64,000 nt of DNA, from positions 16,175 through 80,174 of the forward strand of contig JAAUSR010000019.1 of the NCBI GenBank assembly GCA_012032555.1, read 5' to 3'. Of the stretch, positions 29,341-38,000 are shown piece by piece; within the stretch, counting starts at the first letter, position 1, and the number at the start of each line of letters is the position of its first letter. A program made the position numbers and the translations under genes. The notes under the pieces were generated by a model. The model was not told where the DNA came from and did no database searches. It was given only the letters and a program-made list of their open reading frames with translations. This DNA is from Thioploca sp. Its GTDB lineage: Bacteria > Pseudomonadota > Gammaproteobacteria > Beggiatoales > Beggiatoaceae.

Positions 29341-30545
29341 TATTCACCTGCTCGAATAGCCTCGTAGGGATCGACGCGACTAGCTGCAACTGCCGGATAC
29401 ATCGCGCCGAATATGCCTACCATAATTGATAAAGTGATCGCTGCTAGGGCCAACAAAGTAATGTCAGACCAAGCCGGCCACAAAAACGGAATATTTAAGG
29501 ATTCCAAGTGAAATCCAATGGTTCGACGGTATACCCGCATGAGCACAGCACCCAGCATGACACCGAAGACCCCCCCCGCTGCCGTTAATAAACTCGCCTC
29601 CACTATAACTAATTGAAATATCCTTTGTTTTCTAGCACCAATCGCACGTAATAGACCCAGTTCTTTTTTGCGTTCATTGATGATGGTGGAGAAAATGGCA
29701 CTGATCATCAAAATATTCGCGATGATCAGTACGGCACTCAGAAATACCGTACCGGTGAACAAGGCGGCCAGATTTTGACGTACTGAGGTGACGATGTTAC
29801 CGGCAGAAATGACTTTGACTTCGGGATAGCGACTGATAGAGAAACGGACGACATTAACGGGTGCGGTTCTTTCCAACTGCACTAACAAAGCAGAAATCTG
29901 ACCTTTAGCAAATCCGAGTGGAGCCACATCGGTAAATTTCTTAGCATTCTCGGCAAGTTCGTAGGCTTTCTCGATTTGAATAAAAATAGCATTGTCATAC
30001 AGTCCAATTCCAGTTCGATCCAGCTTGCCGTAAACCGTGAAATATTGTCCATAAAAATAGACACTATTACCTAATTGATAAGGATTGTTAGCACCCACAA
30101 TGGCATCCGTTAACTTAAATTCTCGGGGCAGTTTTTGAGTAAGCCAAGGCAGCACAGTGAAATCATTGTGTGGATCAAAACCGACGAGAAAAGCATTGCC
30201 AATAATGCAATGTGAGCCTTCGGCAGTTGTTAGAAACAGTTGCGGGGTAACTTGACGGATTCCTTTGAGGGTACGCAAACGGTCAGCTAAGGATAGATCC
30301 ATGTAAAATGTTGATGGTTCACCCGTTAACAAGGCGGTTTTCATACCTACCAAAGCCCCTTTAGGAACAACCAAGAGATCGGCACCAAATTTAGAGAAAC
30401 CTCGATCTAAACTGCGTTCTACCCCCCACATTACCGTAGCAGTTGAGAATACTGCACCACCTGCTATGGCTACCGCGAGTGCCAGTGCGTAAGTACGGAA
30501 AGGTTTACGCAGTAAATTTTGAATAGCTAGCCCTATTAAGGTCAT
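29340..30545 (-). CDS. ABC transporter permease (FtsX/MacB_PCD type), first module
   Basis: The first gene of the six-gene operon; 401 residues. It has an N-terminal membrane helix ('TYALALAVAIAGGAVFST'), a MacB_PCD periplasmic domain, three C-terminal helices with the coupling motif 'NERKKELGLLRAIGARKQRI', and the usual terminal 'YPAVAASRVDPYEAIRAGE'. It resembles permeases of LolCE/MacB/DevC type that act on envelope substrates. The region upstream is a transposase relic, so the operon promoter must lie within or beyond it. Confidence 0.92.
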   Translation of the reverse strand: MTLIGLAIQNLLRKPFRTYALALAVAIAGGAVFSTATVMWGVERSLDRGFSKFGADLLVVPKGALVGMKTALLTGEPSTFYMDLSLADRLRTLKGIRQVTPQLFLTTAEGSHCIIGNAFLVGFDPHNDFTVLPWLTQKLPREFKLTDAIVGANNPYQLGNSVYFYGQYFTVYGKLDRTGIGLYDNAIFIQIEKAYELAENAKKFTDVAPLGFAKGQISALLVQLERTAPVNVVRFSISRYPEVKVISAGNIVTSVRQNLAALFTGTVFLSAVLIIANILMISAIFSTIINERKKELGLLRAIGARKQRIFQLVIVEASLLTAAGGVFGVMLGAVLMRVYRRTIGFHLESLNIPFLWPAWSDITLLALAAITLSIMVGIFGAMYPAVAASRVDPYEAIRAGE

Positions 30546-30573
30546 AGTGTTATCTCCAAGCGTAACCGTTCAG

Positions 30574-30897
30574 TCATGTTTTCTTTGAATGAAGTTGGTG
30601 GAGAATTCTATCCACTGGGTTGGCTTTTAAGTACTGAATAAGTTGTTTAGCTGTGTAAGCCTTAAATCGGTGTACTTCTTTAGGTAAATCTTCTGCTTGG
30701 GCAATCCAGTGGAGATGGTTTTCTAAAATGACGTTGCCGTATAGTTTAAGTTGATGATGGGTTTGTAGATAAGACCAGCAATCTAAAATAATTTGTACAC
30801 TACCAGGATGAATAAACAGTGGTATCCAATTTAACACTGTGTCGGTGAGGAAGTGAGGAAGTTGGTCTTCATAAATAGTGTAGCGGGAACGTCCCAT
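30574..30897 (-). pseudogene. REP-associated tyrosine transposase (RAYT/Y1_Tnp), C-terminally truncated
   Basis: The open frame extends upstream to 31071, but that part overlaps the toxin gene and is not family-like. The proper start is ATG 30897 ('MGRSRYTIYEDQLPHFL'), typical of RAYTs. The HUH-type metal motif is 'ENHLHW' and the nucleophilic Tyr is in 'RFKAYTAKQLIQYL'. The protein stops at 107 residues ('LHQLHSKKT'), lacking the second half of the family ('...Y.H.NPV..G' region), so it is probably inactive. It ends 28 bases before the ABC operon. A REP-type hairpin lies about 40 bases upstream of its start (30938-30959), as expected for a RAYT locus. Confidence 0.85.
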
Positions 30898-30937
30898 AGG
30901 TTTTTGTGAGCAGTTAAAAGTAAAAGAGTGATACACA

Positions 30938-30959
30938 TTCCCACGCTGGAACGTGGGAA
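30938..30959. repeat. REP hairpin near the RAYT gene
   Basis: TTCCCACG-(6)-CGTGGGAA is a perfect 8-base stem, followed on the plus strand by 'CGAGAA'. The same sequence type ('CGTGGGAGCGAGAA') ends the palindromic element at 40290-40474. It is the probable cognate REP of the transposase, though the pairing is inferred. Confidence 0.75.
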
Positions 30960-31024
30960 CGAGAAAAAATTTCCCTTCTTTGAAAAAGAAAGTTAGGGAA
31001 AATTTTAAAGTAAAATTACATTCT

Positions 31025-31288
31025 CTAGTCTCGATAATGATATCGGCAGCTAATAACACGAATGAATTCATTAGTCACCTCATAAACTAATCGGTGTTCC
31101 TGAGTAATTCGTCGTGACCATAAACCAGATAAGTTGTAACGAAGTGGCTCAGGTTTACCTTTACCCGCAAAAGGTTTAATTGGTAGCTCCTCAATTAACT
31201 CAAAAATCTTCAAAGCGATTCGCCTATCTTGATGAACCCACCACTTTAAATCTTCAATTGCTTGTGGGTCGATCAGCAGAGATTTCAT
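31025..31288 (-). CDS. yoeB: Txe/YoeB family mRNA interferase toxin
   Basis: An 87-residue RelE-fold toxin: 'KSLLIDPQAIEDLKWWVHQD', 'IKPFAGKGKPEPLRYNLSG', 'WSRRITQEHRLVYEV' and the C-terminal 'SCRYHYRD' with the His-Tyr pair used in catalysis. YoeB binds ribosomes and cuts mRNA under stress. It overlaps the antitoxin gene by 4 bases (31285-31288), the standard arrangement, and nothing suggests a defect. Confidence 0.93.
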   Translation of the reverse strand: MKSLLIDPQAIEDLKWWVHQDRRIALKIFELIEELPIKPFAGKGKPEPLRYNLSGLWSRRITQEHRLVYEVTNEFIRVISCRYHYRD

Positions 31289-31548
31289 AAATCCAATTCA
31301 GACTTGACTTCATCCCATTTTTTCGCTTCTTGAGGAGAGCGTTTAGCTGCTTGTAAAAGTTTATCGGTATTAACCGGATTGCTGAGCAAATGCAGAGTTT
31401 CCATCAAACTCCAATAATCTTCTTCTGCTAATAAAACGGCCTTACCTATGGTTTGGGCATGGATACATAAAGGTTCATGTTGAGTGATAACTTGTTGAAT
31501 AAGTGTTGGCAACAATTGGCCGGCTTCTTGGTCAGTCATCGTTTGCAT
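31285..31548 (-). CDS. yefM: YefM/Phd family antitoxin
   Basis: An 87-residue antitoxin paired with the YoeB toxin. It shows 'GQLLPTLIQQVITQHEPLCI' and 'GKAVLLAEEDYWSLMETLHLLSNPVN', a Phd/YefM DNA-binding N-terminal half followed by a toxin-binding tail ending 'KKWDEVKSELDL'. Such proteins neutralise the toxin and repress their own promoter, which should lie in 31549-31720. Confidence 0.9.
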   Translation of the reverse strand: MQTMTDQEAGQLLPTLIQQVITQHEPLCIHAQTIGKAVLLAEEDYWSLMETLHLLSNPVNTDKLLQAAKRSPQEAKKWDEVKSELDL

Positions 31549-31720
31549 GGAAATTTTCCTCTTATTATGGTATTGAAAATATTTCTCTCGTGTCCCTGGT
31601 TCCAGAGGGTGTAGAAGAATCTTAAAAAATCAAACATTCTTGGATTTTACCTTGCTGAAAATGCCAGAAATGAGATCATTTTACAGCCTTCAACACGTAG
31701 CAACGAGGAAAATCCTTAAT

Positions 31721-32082
31721 TTATATTTTTGAGGCATCGACTTTCTTTCCAGTAATGTCTCCGGCGAGAAGAATTTCTCGCCATTCCGTGAGTTCAGCAG
31801 AGACAATTGCTTCCATGCTGTTCACGAAATCTTCAAGGCTTTTTGGATCATCCGGGGTACTTTCTGAACGGATTTCATACCGTAGCTTTACCCATTTTAA
31901 GCGTTCTCCTGTTAATGCGAAATTAACGTATTTTGATCGAAACTGAAAGTTTGCACTTAACCCAGTAGCAACAGTCGTAATAACTGCAGGTAACACAATT
32001 TCTGTCTTTCATACCACTCGATAAGATCTGTGCATCTCTTTATCGCAAGCTCTCGAGCTTTAACCTCAGGCTGATTAACCAT
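31721..32082 (-). pseudogene. DUF4231-like protein with internal deletion/frameshift
   Basis: From ATG 32082 the coding strand reads 'VNQPEVKARELAIKRCTDLIEWYERQK', a DUF4231-like N-terminus, given here as two parts ('ARELAIKRC' and 'TDLIEWYERQ'). In the neighbouring frame it continues directly as 'LPAVITTVATGLSANFQF...' and 'FALTGERLKWVKLRYE', the C-terminal half of DUF4231. The region in between, normally a membrane hairpin of a few dozen residues, is missing, and the frame shifts at about 31995. DUF4231 proteins are predicted two-TM effectors linked to nucleotide-based defence systems (SMODS/SLOG-associated). The gene lies beside the toxin-antitoxin pair. Family call moderate, disruption fairly clear. 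Confidence 0.55.
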
Positions 32083-32255
32083 TGTGAGTTTCCCCCTTTG
32101 CGTAGGACTGAACGTGAGGTATAACCTAAAAGCTCAGCCGACGCCCGTTACTCGCTAAAAAAAGCCTCTTGGCGGTCAATCGGCTGAAACACTATGATAG
32201 AGACAAAGATCTAAGAGGGCTAACCAGTGCCATCACAACACCACTATCGCTTAGT

Positions 32256-33764
32256 TTAAGTGGTCGTACAACGACTAATCCTTAAATCTTCTAATGTTCT
32301 TGGTACAATAACACTATCATGATGTCCGGAAGCACTGGGCAAAAAGCCAATCACCTCGTCGGTTTCAGTTTCCATAATGGCAATGGCGGAAGTAGTCTTT
32401 TGATAGCCGCTAATCACACCAACGACCCATTTACCATCATAAGTCATGCCCATCGTATGCATATCCGGACCTAAATCAACTGATTTGAGTAATTTCCAAT
32501 TAACGGCGTCAATCACAGCAATACCATTCGGTGTTGGAGATGGCCACCATAAGGTCACGTAGCATTTTTTGCCGTCGGGTGTAAACACCATATGGAAGGT
32601 ATTAGGATAGGAACCACGCCAATTCGGATCTTCAACAATAGCCGTTTTTTCCCATTTAGTGGGATCGGCATGATTACTCGTATCCCAAACCATAATATTG
32701 TTTTGGCGAACGCCATTCATAAATAAAAATCGACTACCATCGGGTGAAAAACCGGCTTGGTGCGCAGGAGTAACTACCTTGGACATTTCTACTTTCCAAG
32801 TATCATCATCAATTTTGGTCAGTGGTGCTTGAGAAGGTTCGCCTTTTGGTCCTAACAGTGCCGCTACCGGTTGCCAGTTGTCACGGTCAAAGATGATAGC
32901 TAGTCCTAATAAGCGAATAGAAACAGCACCCCATTTGCCACGTGGATCATAAGGAAAGGCATCTAATGCACAAGTATTAATTACTCGTGGACCAGGTACT
33001 TTGCCTTGCTCGGCAAATAATTCACCTCCCGGAACTAATTCCCAATCGAGTTTGATTCCTTTGGTGCCTTTATAGTCATACATCCCATTGGGAAGGGTTG
33101 GTTTGATGCGTTTGATGATAAGTGTTCCGCCATCGAGCCACGCTTTTTCTAGCTGAGTGTTATTGGGAATCCAGTCAAAAAACCAAGCAGAACGGACTGT
33201 CTCGGCCGCTCGGTCAAATTCAGCAAAGATATCTTTTTGACCATCGGCAATAGCAAATCCAGTTGCATCAGGAGTAGAAGTGACATGAACTCCCAATCCC
33301 ATACCGGTTTTTTCGGCGATATCCGAAACAAGATTCATTTTAGTACCATCCCAACGAATCTTGTAAATATTAAAACCTTCTCCCGGATCTTTTACAGTGG
33401 TAGGAATACCATAGATGTAAAGGTTTTTACCACCTTGGGTATTCACAATGAATTCAAATTCTTTGTAGGGATCTTCTGAAGGAAAGCAGGTGAGGTGGTG
33501 CATAATCGGGATGGTGTTACCATAGTTCCATAACGCAATCCAACCCAGGGTTTTGCCCGTACTCATGTCAATAGCTGAGACGGTTCCGGCGAATTTTCCG
33601 GGAAGTAAACAAATATATTTGCCAAATTGCTCATAGACATCAGACAACTTTAGCGCTTTTTTACCAAAAAAAGCTTGTGCTTCATTGCCAACTACACTGG
33701 CTGTTCCAGCGGCAGCTGCACCGAGTCCAACCGTTTTGAGAAAGTTTCTTCTATCCTGGCTCAT
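32256..33764 (-). CDS. Thiocyanate dehydrogenase-like copper protein, Tat-exported
   Basis: A Tat signal ('SQDRRNFLKTVGLG', cleavage after 'NEAQA' near residue 30) precedes a 7-bladed-beta-propeller-type protein of 502 residues. Residues that could bind copper or act in catalysis are Lys57, His89-His90, His160, Glu242, Asp268, His335, His391, His436 and His481-His482 ('SGHHDSVIVPR'). From memory, the three-copper thiocyanate dehydrogenase of Thioalkalivibrio uses residues spaced identically, with a constant offset of 46 (K103, H135, H206, E288, D314, H381, H437, H482, H528). That enzyme converts thiocyanate plus water to cyanate and elemental sulfur, giving two electrons. The divergent neighbour is a SCO1/SenC copper chaperone. 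RBS: AGGA about 9 bases before ATG. It is not N2O reductase: no CuA domain is present. It might have a related substrate. Confidence 0.85.
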   Translation of the reverse strand: MSQDRRNFLKTVGLGAAAAGTASVVGNEAQAFFGKKALKLSDVYEQFGKYICLLPGKFAGTVSAIDMSTGKTLGWIALWNYGNTIPIMHHLTCFPSEDPYKEFEFIVNTQGGKNLYIYGIPTTVKDPGEGFNIYKIRWDGTKMNLVSDIAEKTGMGLGVHVTSTPDATGFAIADGQKDIFAEFDRAAETVRSAWFFDWIPNNTQLEKAWLDGGTLIIKRIKPTLPNGMYDYKGTKGIKLDWELVPGGELFAEQGKVPGPRVINTCALDAFPYDPRGKWGAVSIRLLGLAIIFDRDNWQPVAALLGPKGEPSQAPLTKIDDDTWKVEMSKVVTPAHQAGFSPDGSRFLFMNGVRQNNIMVWDTSNHADPTKWEKTAIVEDPNWRGSYPNTFHMVFTPDGKKCYVTLWWPSPTPNGIAVIDAVNWKLLKSVDLGPDMHTMGMTYDGKWVVGVISGYQKTTSAIAIMETETDEVIGFLPSASGHHDSVIVPRTLEDLRISRCTTT

Positions 33765-34128
33765 GATGGAGTTCCTCTACTTTTTATCTCAATGAGTAAG
33801 CCGGTTGATCAGAAATCTTCTTCAAGATGAGATAAATGGATGCTTAAACAACTTGTTAAGTTATTTGGCATCGACCGCCAGGTAACTATCACGAAATTCT
33901 TATTGTACATTGTTTCCTGCTGGTCACAGTTTTCTCTGCTGAAGTTTCCAATCAGCCAATATACCACCAACTTAACCTACCCGTTTTGGTATCATTACGA
34001 CTTTGAGAAGCGATTATGCTCATGCTAAGATGAGTAGTCATGCTCAGTATCGTTAAGACAATTCTAATTTAGCCTGATACCATCACTGATAAAGTTAGTC
34101 TTACGAATTATATAAAATATATTTTATT
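33765..34128. promoter_or_regulatory. Divergent intergenic region between the thiocyanate dehydrogenase-like and SCO1 genes
   Basis: The 364 bases between the two divergent starts should hold both promoters. Near the SCO1 side there is a small inverted repeat CTCAT-(6)-ATGAG followed by a second 'TCATGCT' copy (about 34017-34044), a possible operator. I cannot define -35/-10 boxes with confidence. A short open frame within it is not coding-like. Confidence 0.4.
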
Positions 34129-34821
34129 ATGCAAATAAAATCTTTATTTACTCGTCGTTTTATACTTGGAATAACCAGTCTTGTTGCAGTAGTTACCTTG
34201 GCATTATGGCTCTGGTATTCACCAACAATGCTGCCTAGTCTTATTGAAGGAGAAGCCGAGTCGATCTTAGCCGGAAAAATATTCCAACAACCTCAACCGC
34301 TCTATCCTTTTCAATTAGTTGATCACGATGGCAAAGCATTTAATATCAATCGACTCCATGGCTATTGGAGTTTCTTATTTTTTGGATATACTCACTGTCC
34401 CGATGTTTGTCCGATGACTTTGGTCACTTATAAGGAAATACATCAACAGTTATTAAAACGTTTAAATCAAGTTACGGATATCCAATTTATATTTATCTCG
34501 GTTGATCCACAGCGAGATACGCCAGAATTACTGAAGCAGTATGTTGGCTATTTTCATCATGATTTTATTGGCGTCACCGGTACCCTCAGTGCACTACGAG
34601 ATTTTACTGAGCCGCTGGGTATTTTTTATCGGCAAGTAGAACGACCTGGGGAAGGAACCTATTGGGTAGAACATTCCGGTTCTATTTTGCTTATTGATCC
34701 GCAAGCCAGATTGAGCGCTTTATTTCCAGCACCACATCATTCACGTGATTTAGTCGCAGCTTATTTACAAATTCGTGAACAATTTCAAGTTCATTTACCG
34801 AAAACGGCTCGAGTAGAGTAA
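34129..34821 (+). CDS. SCO1/SenC family copper chaperone
   Basis: The 230-residue protein has an N-terminal membrane anchor (about residues 11-30) and a thioredoxin-like periplasmic domain. The copper ligands are visible: CxxxC in 'THCPDVCP' (Cys90, Cys94) and the distal His182 in 'YWVEHSGSILLID'. 'DPQRDTPELLKQYVGYFH' is a standard family block. SCO proteins deliver copper to the CuA site of cytochrome oxidase or to other periplasmic copper enzymes. Its position, divergent from the copper-dependent thiocyanate-dehydrogenase-like gene and with no oxidase genes around, suggests it serves that enzyme; this is an inference. Confidence 0.93.
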   Translation: MQIKSLFTRRFILGITSLVAVVTLALWLWYSPTMLPSLIEGEAESILAGKIFQQPQPLYPFQLVDHDGKAFNINRLHGYWSFLFFGYTHCPDVCPMTLVTYKEIHQQLLKRLNQVTDIQFIFISVDPQRDTPELLKQYVGYFHHDFIGVTGTLSALRDFTEPLGIFYRQVERPGEGTYWVEHSGSILLIDPQARLSALFPAPHHSRDLVAAYLQIREQFQVHLPKTARVE

Positions 34822-35003
34822 GAATAATTTTTTTTATAACGATTAAACAACTAGATTATATTGAACAGATATGGCGTTCAACCGATATTAGTAGAGAATT
34901 GGTATTATTTACCTGTTCCTATCCTGGTTGAGTAACACGATCTGTTCAAGACAATCCAACTCACTTAACCTATCTTCTCATTAGGGGTTTCTCGTTGTTT
35001 AAT

Positions 35004-38000
35004 TCAGTTGTTACCTACCCAAAAATGGATTGGTTTTAACCCATTATAAATGATAATACCATTTGACAACTGGTAACCCACAAAAACGGTAAATTCTCCT
35101 GGCATTGCACTTAAATCACCTTCGTATATAAAGACATCTATGATTTCAGGTAATTGCGGGTAATATTGTGAAGATGGAATCTGTTCAATCTGACCATTCC
35201 ATTTTTGCCAACTGTGTTTATCACGGCTATCATCTCGAATGTACAGGTTAGTTTCTCCATTTAAGTTAGTATGTCTACCAACTAAGAGAATTTTAGCGGC
35301 TTGGCCAACATCATTAGGCGAAATGAGAACCGTTACAGATACTCTCGCATTTTGTGCTTCAATCGGTGTAAATACATGGGCACTAGAGCGTAAATCACCC
35401 AAGCTAATCACTTTATCAATAAAACAAGCTTGATTAGGACGGTTTTGTAAATCGATTCCTAAAGTATCTCCTTGGCAGGTTATCGTTGGCTCAACCACCA
35501 AGTTATTGTTATCAGCAGCTAAGATGCTAATATTGACATTAGTTTTTTGCGGTGGTGTGGCTTCGTCAGTGATAACTAAGTTGGTATTACCGATATCCAG
35601 ACCGGTCAAGGTAAAGTGAGCAATTCCATTAGTTTGATTTTGCCAATTAGTTAAAGAAACTAAACTGCTATTGGGTAGCTGTGTAATGGCGAGTGAACCT
35701 TGTCCACCCATCACAGCGAGATCAATATTTTGTCCTATTTGCATAACTGTTTGGAGAGTTTTTACCTCTTTTTCCGTCAGCGGTAGTGTGGTATCAACTG
35801 AATGATTGGTTGTCGCTATCACGGTGATATGCAGTATTGCTTGTTGAGAAGAAGCGCTATCACTCAGGGTCATTTGGGTATCACCCGTACTTAAACCGGT
35901 TAAACTTAATTCCATATTTCCATTTAAGGATTGCCAACGATCAACTGAAACCAAACTGGAATCGGGCATTTCTTTAATAAACAATTCGCCTGGTCCCGTA
36001 TTAAGCGTAAAGGTAGTTGTATCACCGACTTGAAGTATTTGGTTCCAGGAGGAGGATTGAGTCGTCATAGAGGAGAACAATAGGCAACGGCTAATGGTTG
36101 GTGACTCAGTGTTAACGCCAGTAGTCGTTTCTTGACTAGTAATATCATGGGGATTAAATCCGCCTATCTCTTGACCGATAATGGTTGATACGGAATCAGT
36201 CGAACTATCATCACTCGGTAATGGGTTAATTTGACCAGATGAATCGTCGGTGGTAGCAGGTTGAGTTTCATGACTTGGAGAAGATCCCAGTTTAAAGGTA
36301 TATGTAATCTGGCCATCACCCGCAATACTATCATCAACTCCACCATCGCTGATGCTAATCGATTCAACAGCAACGATTTGTCCTTGAATTATAGCGGTAT
36401 TATAAGTTATCGGTGGAGTTTGACTGACAGTCGACACGGATTGAAAACTCGGTAAATTTTGGAAATCACTGACACCATGATAATAAGTTTTAAGATCAGC
36501 TTGAGAACAACTGAGATTTAAGTCAATAGCGGTAGCTGCTGGTGGTTGGTTAGTTTGTACCTGACAACCTTGAGTTTCTTCAACGGTAATATATTGTCCC
36601 CTAGTGGATAATGAGATAACATTATTTTGTCGACTATCGGGAATTCCATCACTGTTACCATCGCCGCTATTGGGTGCGGAATTTTCGGTAGTAGTCAATA
36701 CCCCATCATGATCCTCATCGACGGGTTGATCGTTTGAGTTGTTATCGGATTGATCGCTATCGTTGTCTTGACCGGGCTTGTCCGTATCCGTCGTTGGCGT
36801 GTTGTCTGGATCGGGGTCAGGGGTTGGTTCAGGTATTGGCTCGACTAAAAAGATTACTCTACATTGGGCATGATTATAACTGGAGTTGTCTCTAATAACT
36901 TGTCCATTTTCATCACAATGACCACGCCAGCCTTCTAATTTCCAACCCGGATCGGGAGTAGCTATGAGTTGCACACCCTGACTGCCATCATACTGTGCTG
37001 AACAAGTTCCGCCACAATCAATGCCAATTGGCTCACTGATGACGGTACCTTGACCGGTTTTGTAAACTGTTACTTTAAATGGTTCTAGTGGAGTTATTAT
37101 TGGCGTAAAAATAGCTCGACATTGTTTATTCGTTTCTAATAAGGTGACTTCCCCTTGCTCATCACAATGACCTCGCCACCCTTCTAATTGCCAATCGGTT
37201 GCCGGGGTGGCTTGAAGAACCACTTGAGTTCCTTCTGCGTATTCATTCGTGCAATCCGGTCCACAATTAATCCCGCCTGGTGGAGTAATTGCGGTAACTG
37301 AGCCTTGCCCCGTTATAAGTACAGTTAATGTTAGCTGCTGAACCTGAACAAAAATCGCTTCACATTGTTTGTCAGAACTTAAGGTGACTTCACCATTATC
37401 GTCACAATCTTGTTTCCATTCTTTAAATTTCCAACCAGAATCCGGTTTAGCATTTAATGCGACTGACGTGTCGATATTAAAACCCAAGGCACAAATTCCT
37501 ACGCCACTGTGGCAATTTATACTACCAGGACTGCTGGTGACTGTACCTTTACCTTCAATGGTTATCGACAATAATTTTTTGACGACTATTGGCGGTGGCG
37601 GCGGCGGTGGCGGTGGTGGTGAAGTGACAGTTACTGTAACAGTTGCTACCACGCATAAATCATCTGCATCACAAACGCTATAGTCAAATGTATCAGTACC
37701 ACTGAAGCCAGCACGGGGAGTATATTGAATTGTACCATCCGTAAGAATTTGAGTTGTACCCCCATTTTTTGGTGTAGTAACATTGCTTATATTTAATGGA
37801 CCATTATCATCGCTATCATTATTTAAGACTGGAATCGTTACTGAGTTATTAGCTAAAGTAGAAGCACTATCGTTATTCGCCGTGGGTGGTTGGGAAGGTG
37901 GATCAACGAGAATAATGGTATCATCAACAGATTCTGTTTTTCCACCTGGATTATTAGTGACATCATTGGGAGTCGTAATGGTTACTGTATTTTTAATCTC

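Noticed and set aside
30898..31071. N-terminal extension of the RAYT frame up to 31071
   Set aside because: It overlaps the yoeB gene, runs through the REP hairpin, and has no resemblance to the family, which begins at 'MGRSRYTIYED'.
32256..33764. Annotation as nitrous oxide reductase or generic YncE-like propeller
   Set aside because: There is no CuA domain with its Cys/His motif, and the His/Asp/Glu/Lys spacing matches thiocyanate dehydrogenase as I recall it much better than a ligand-free YncE propeller.
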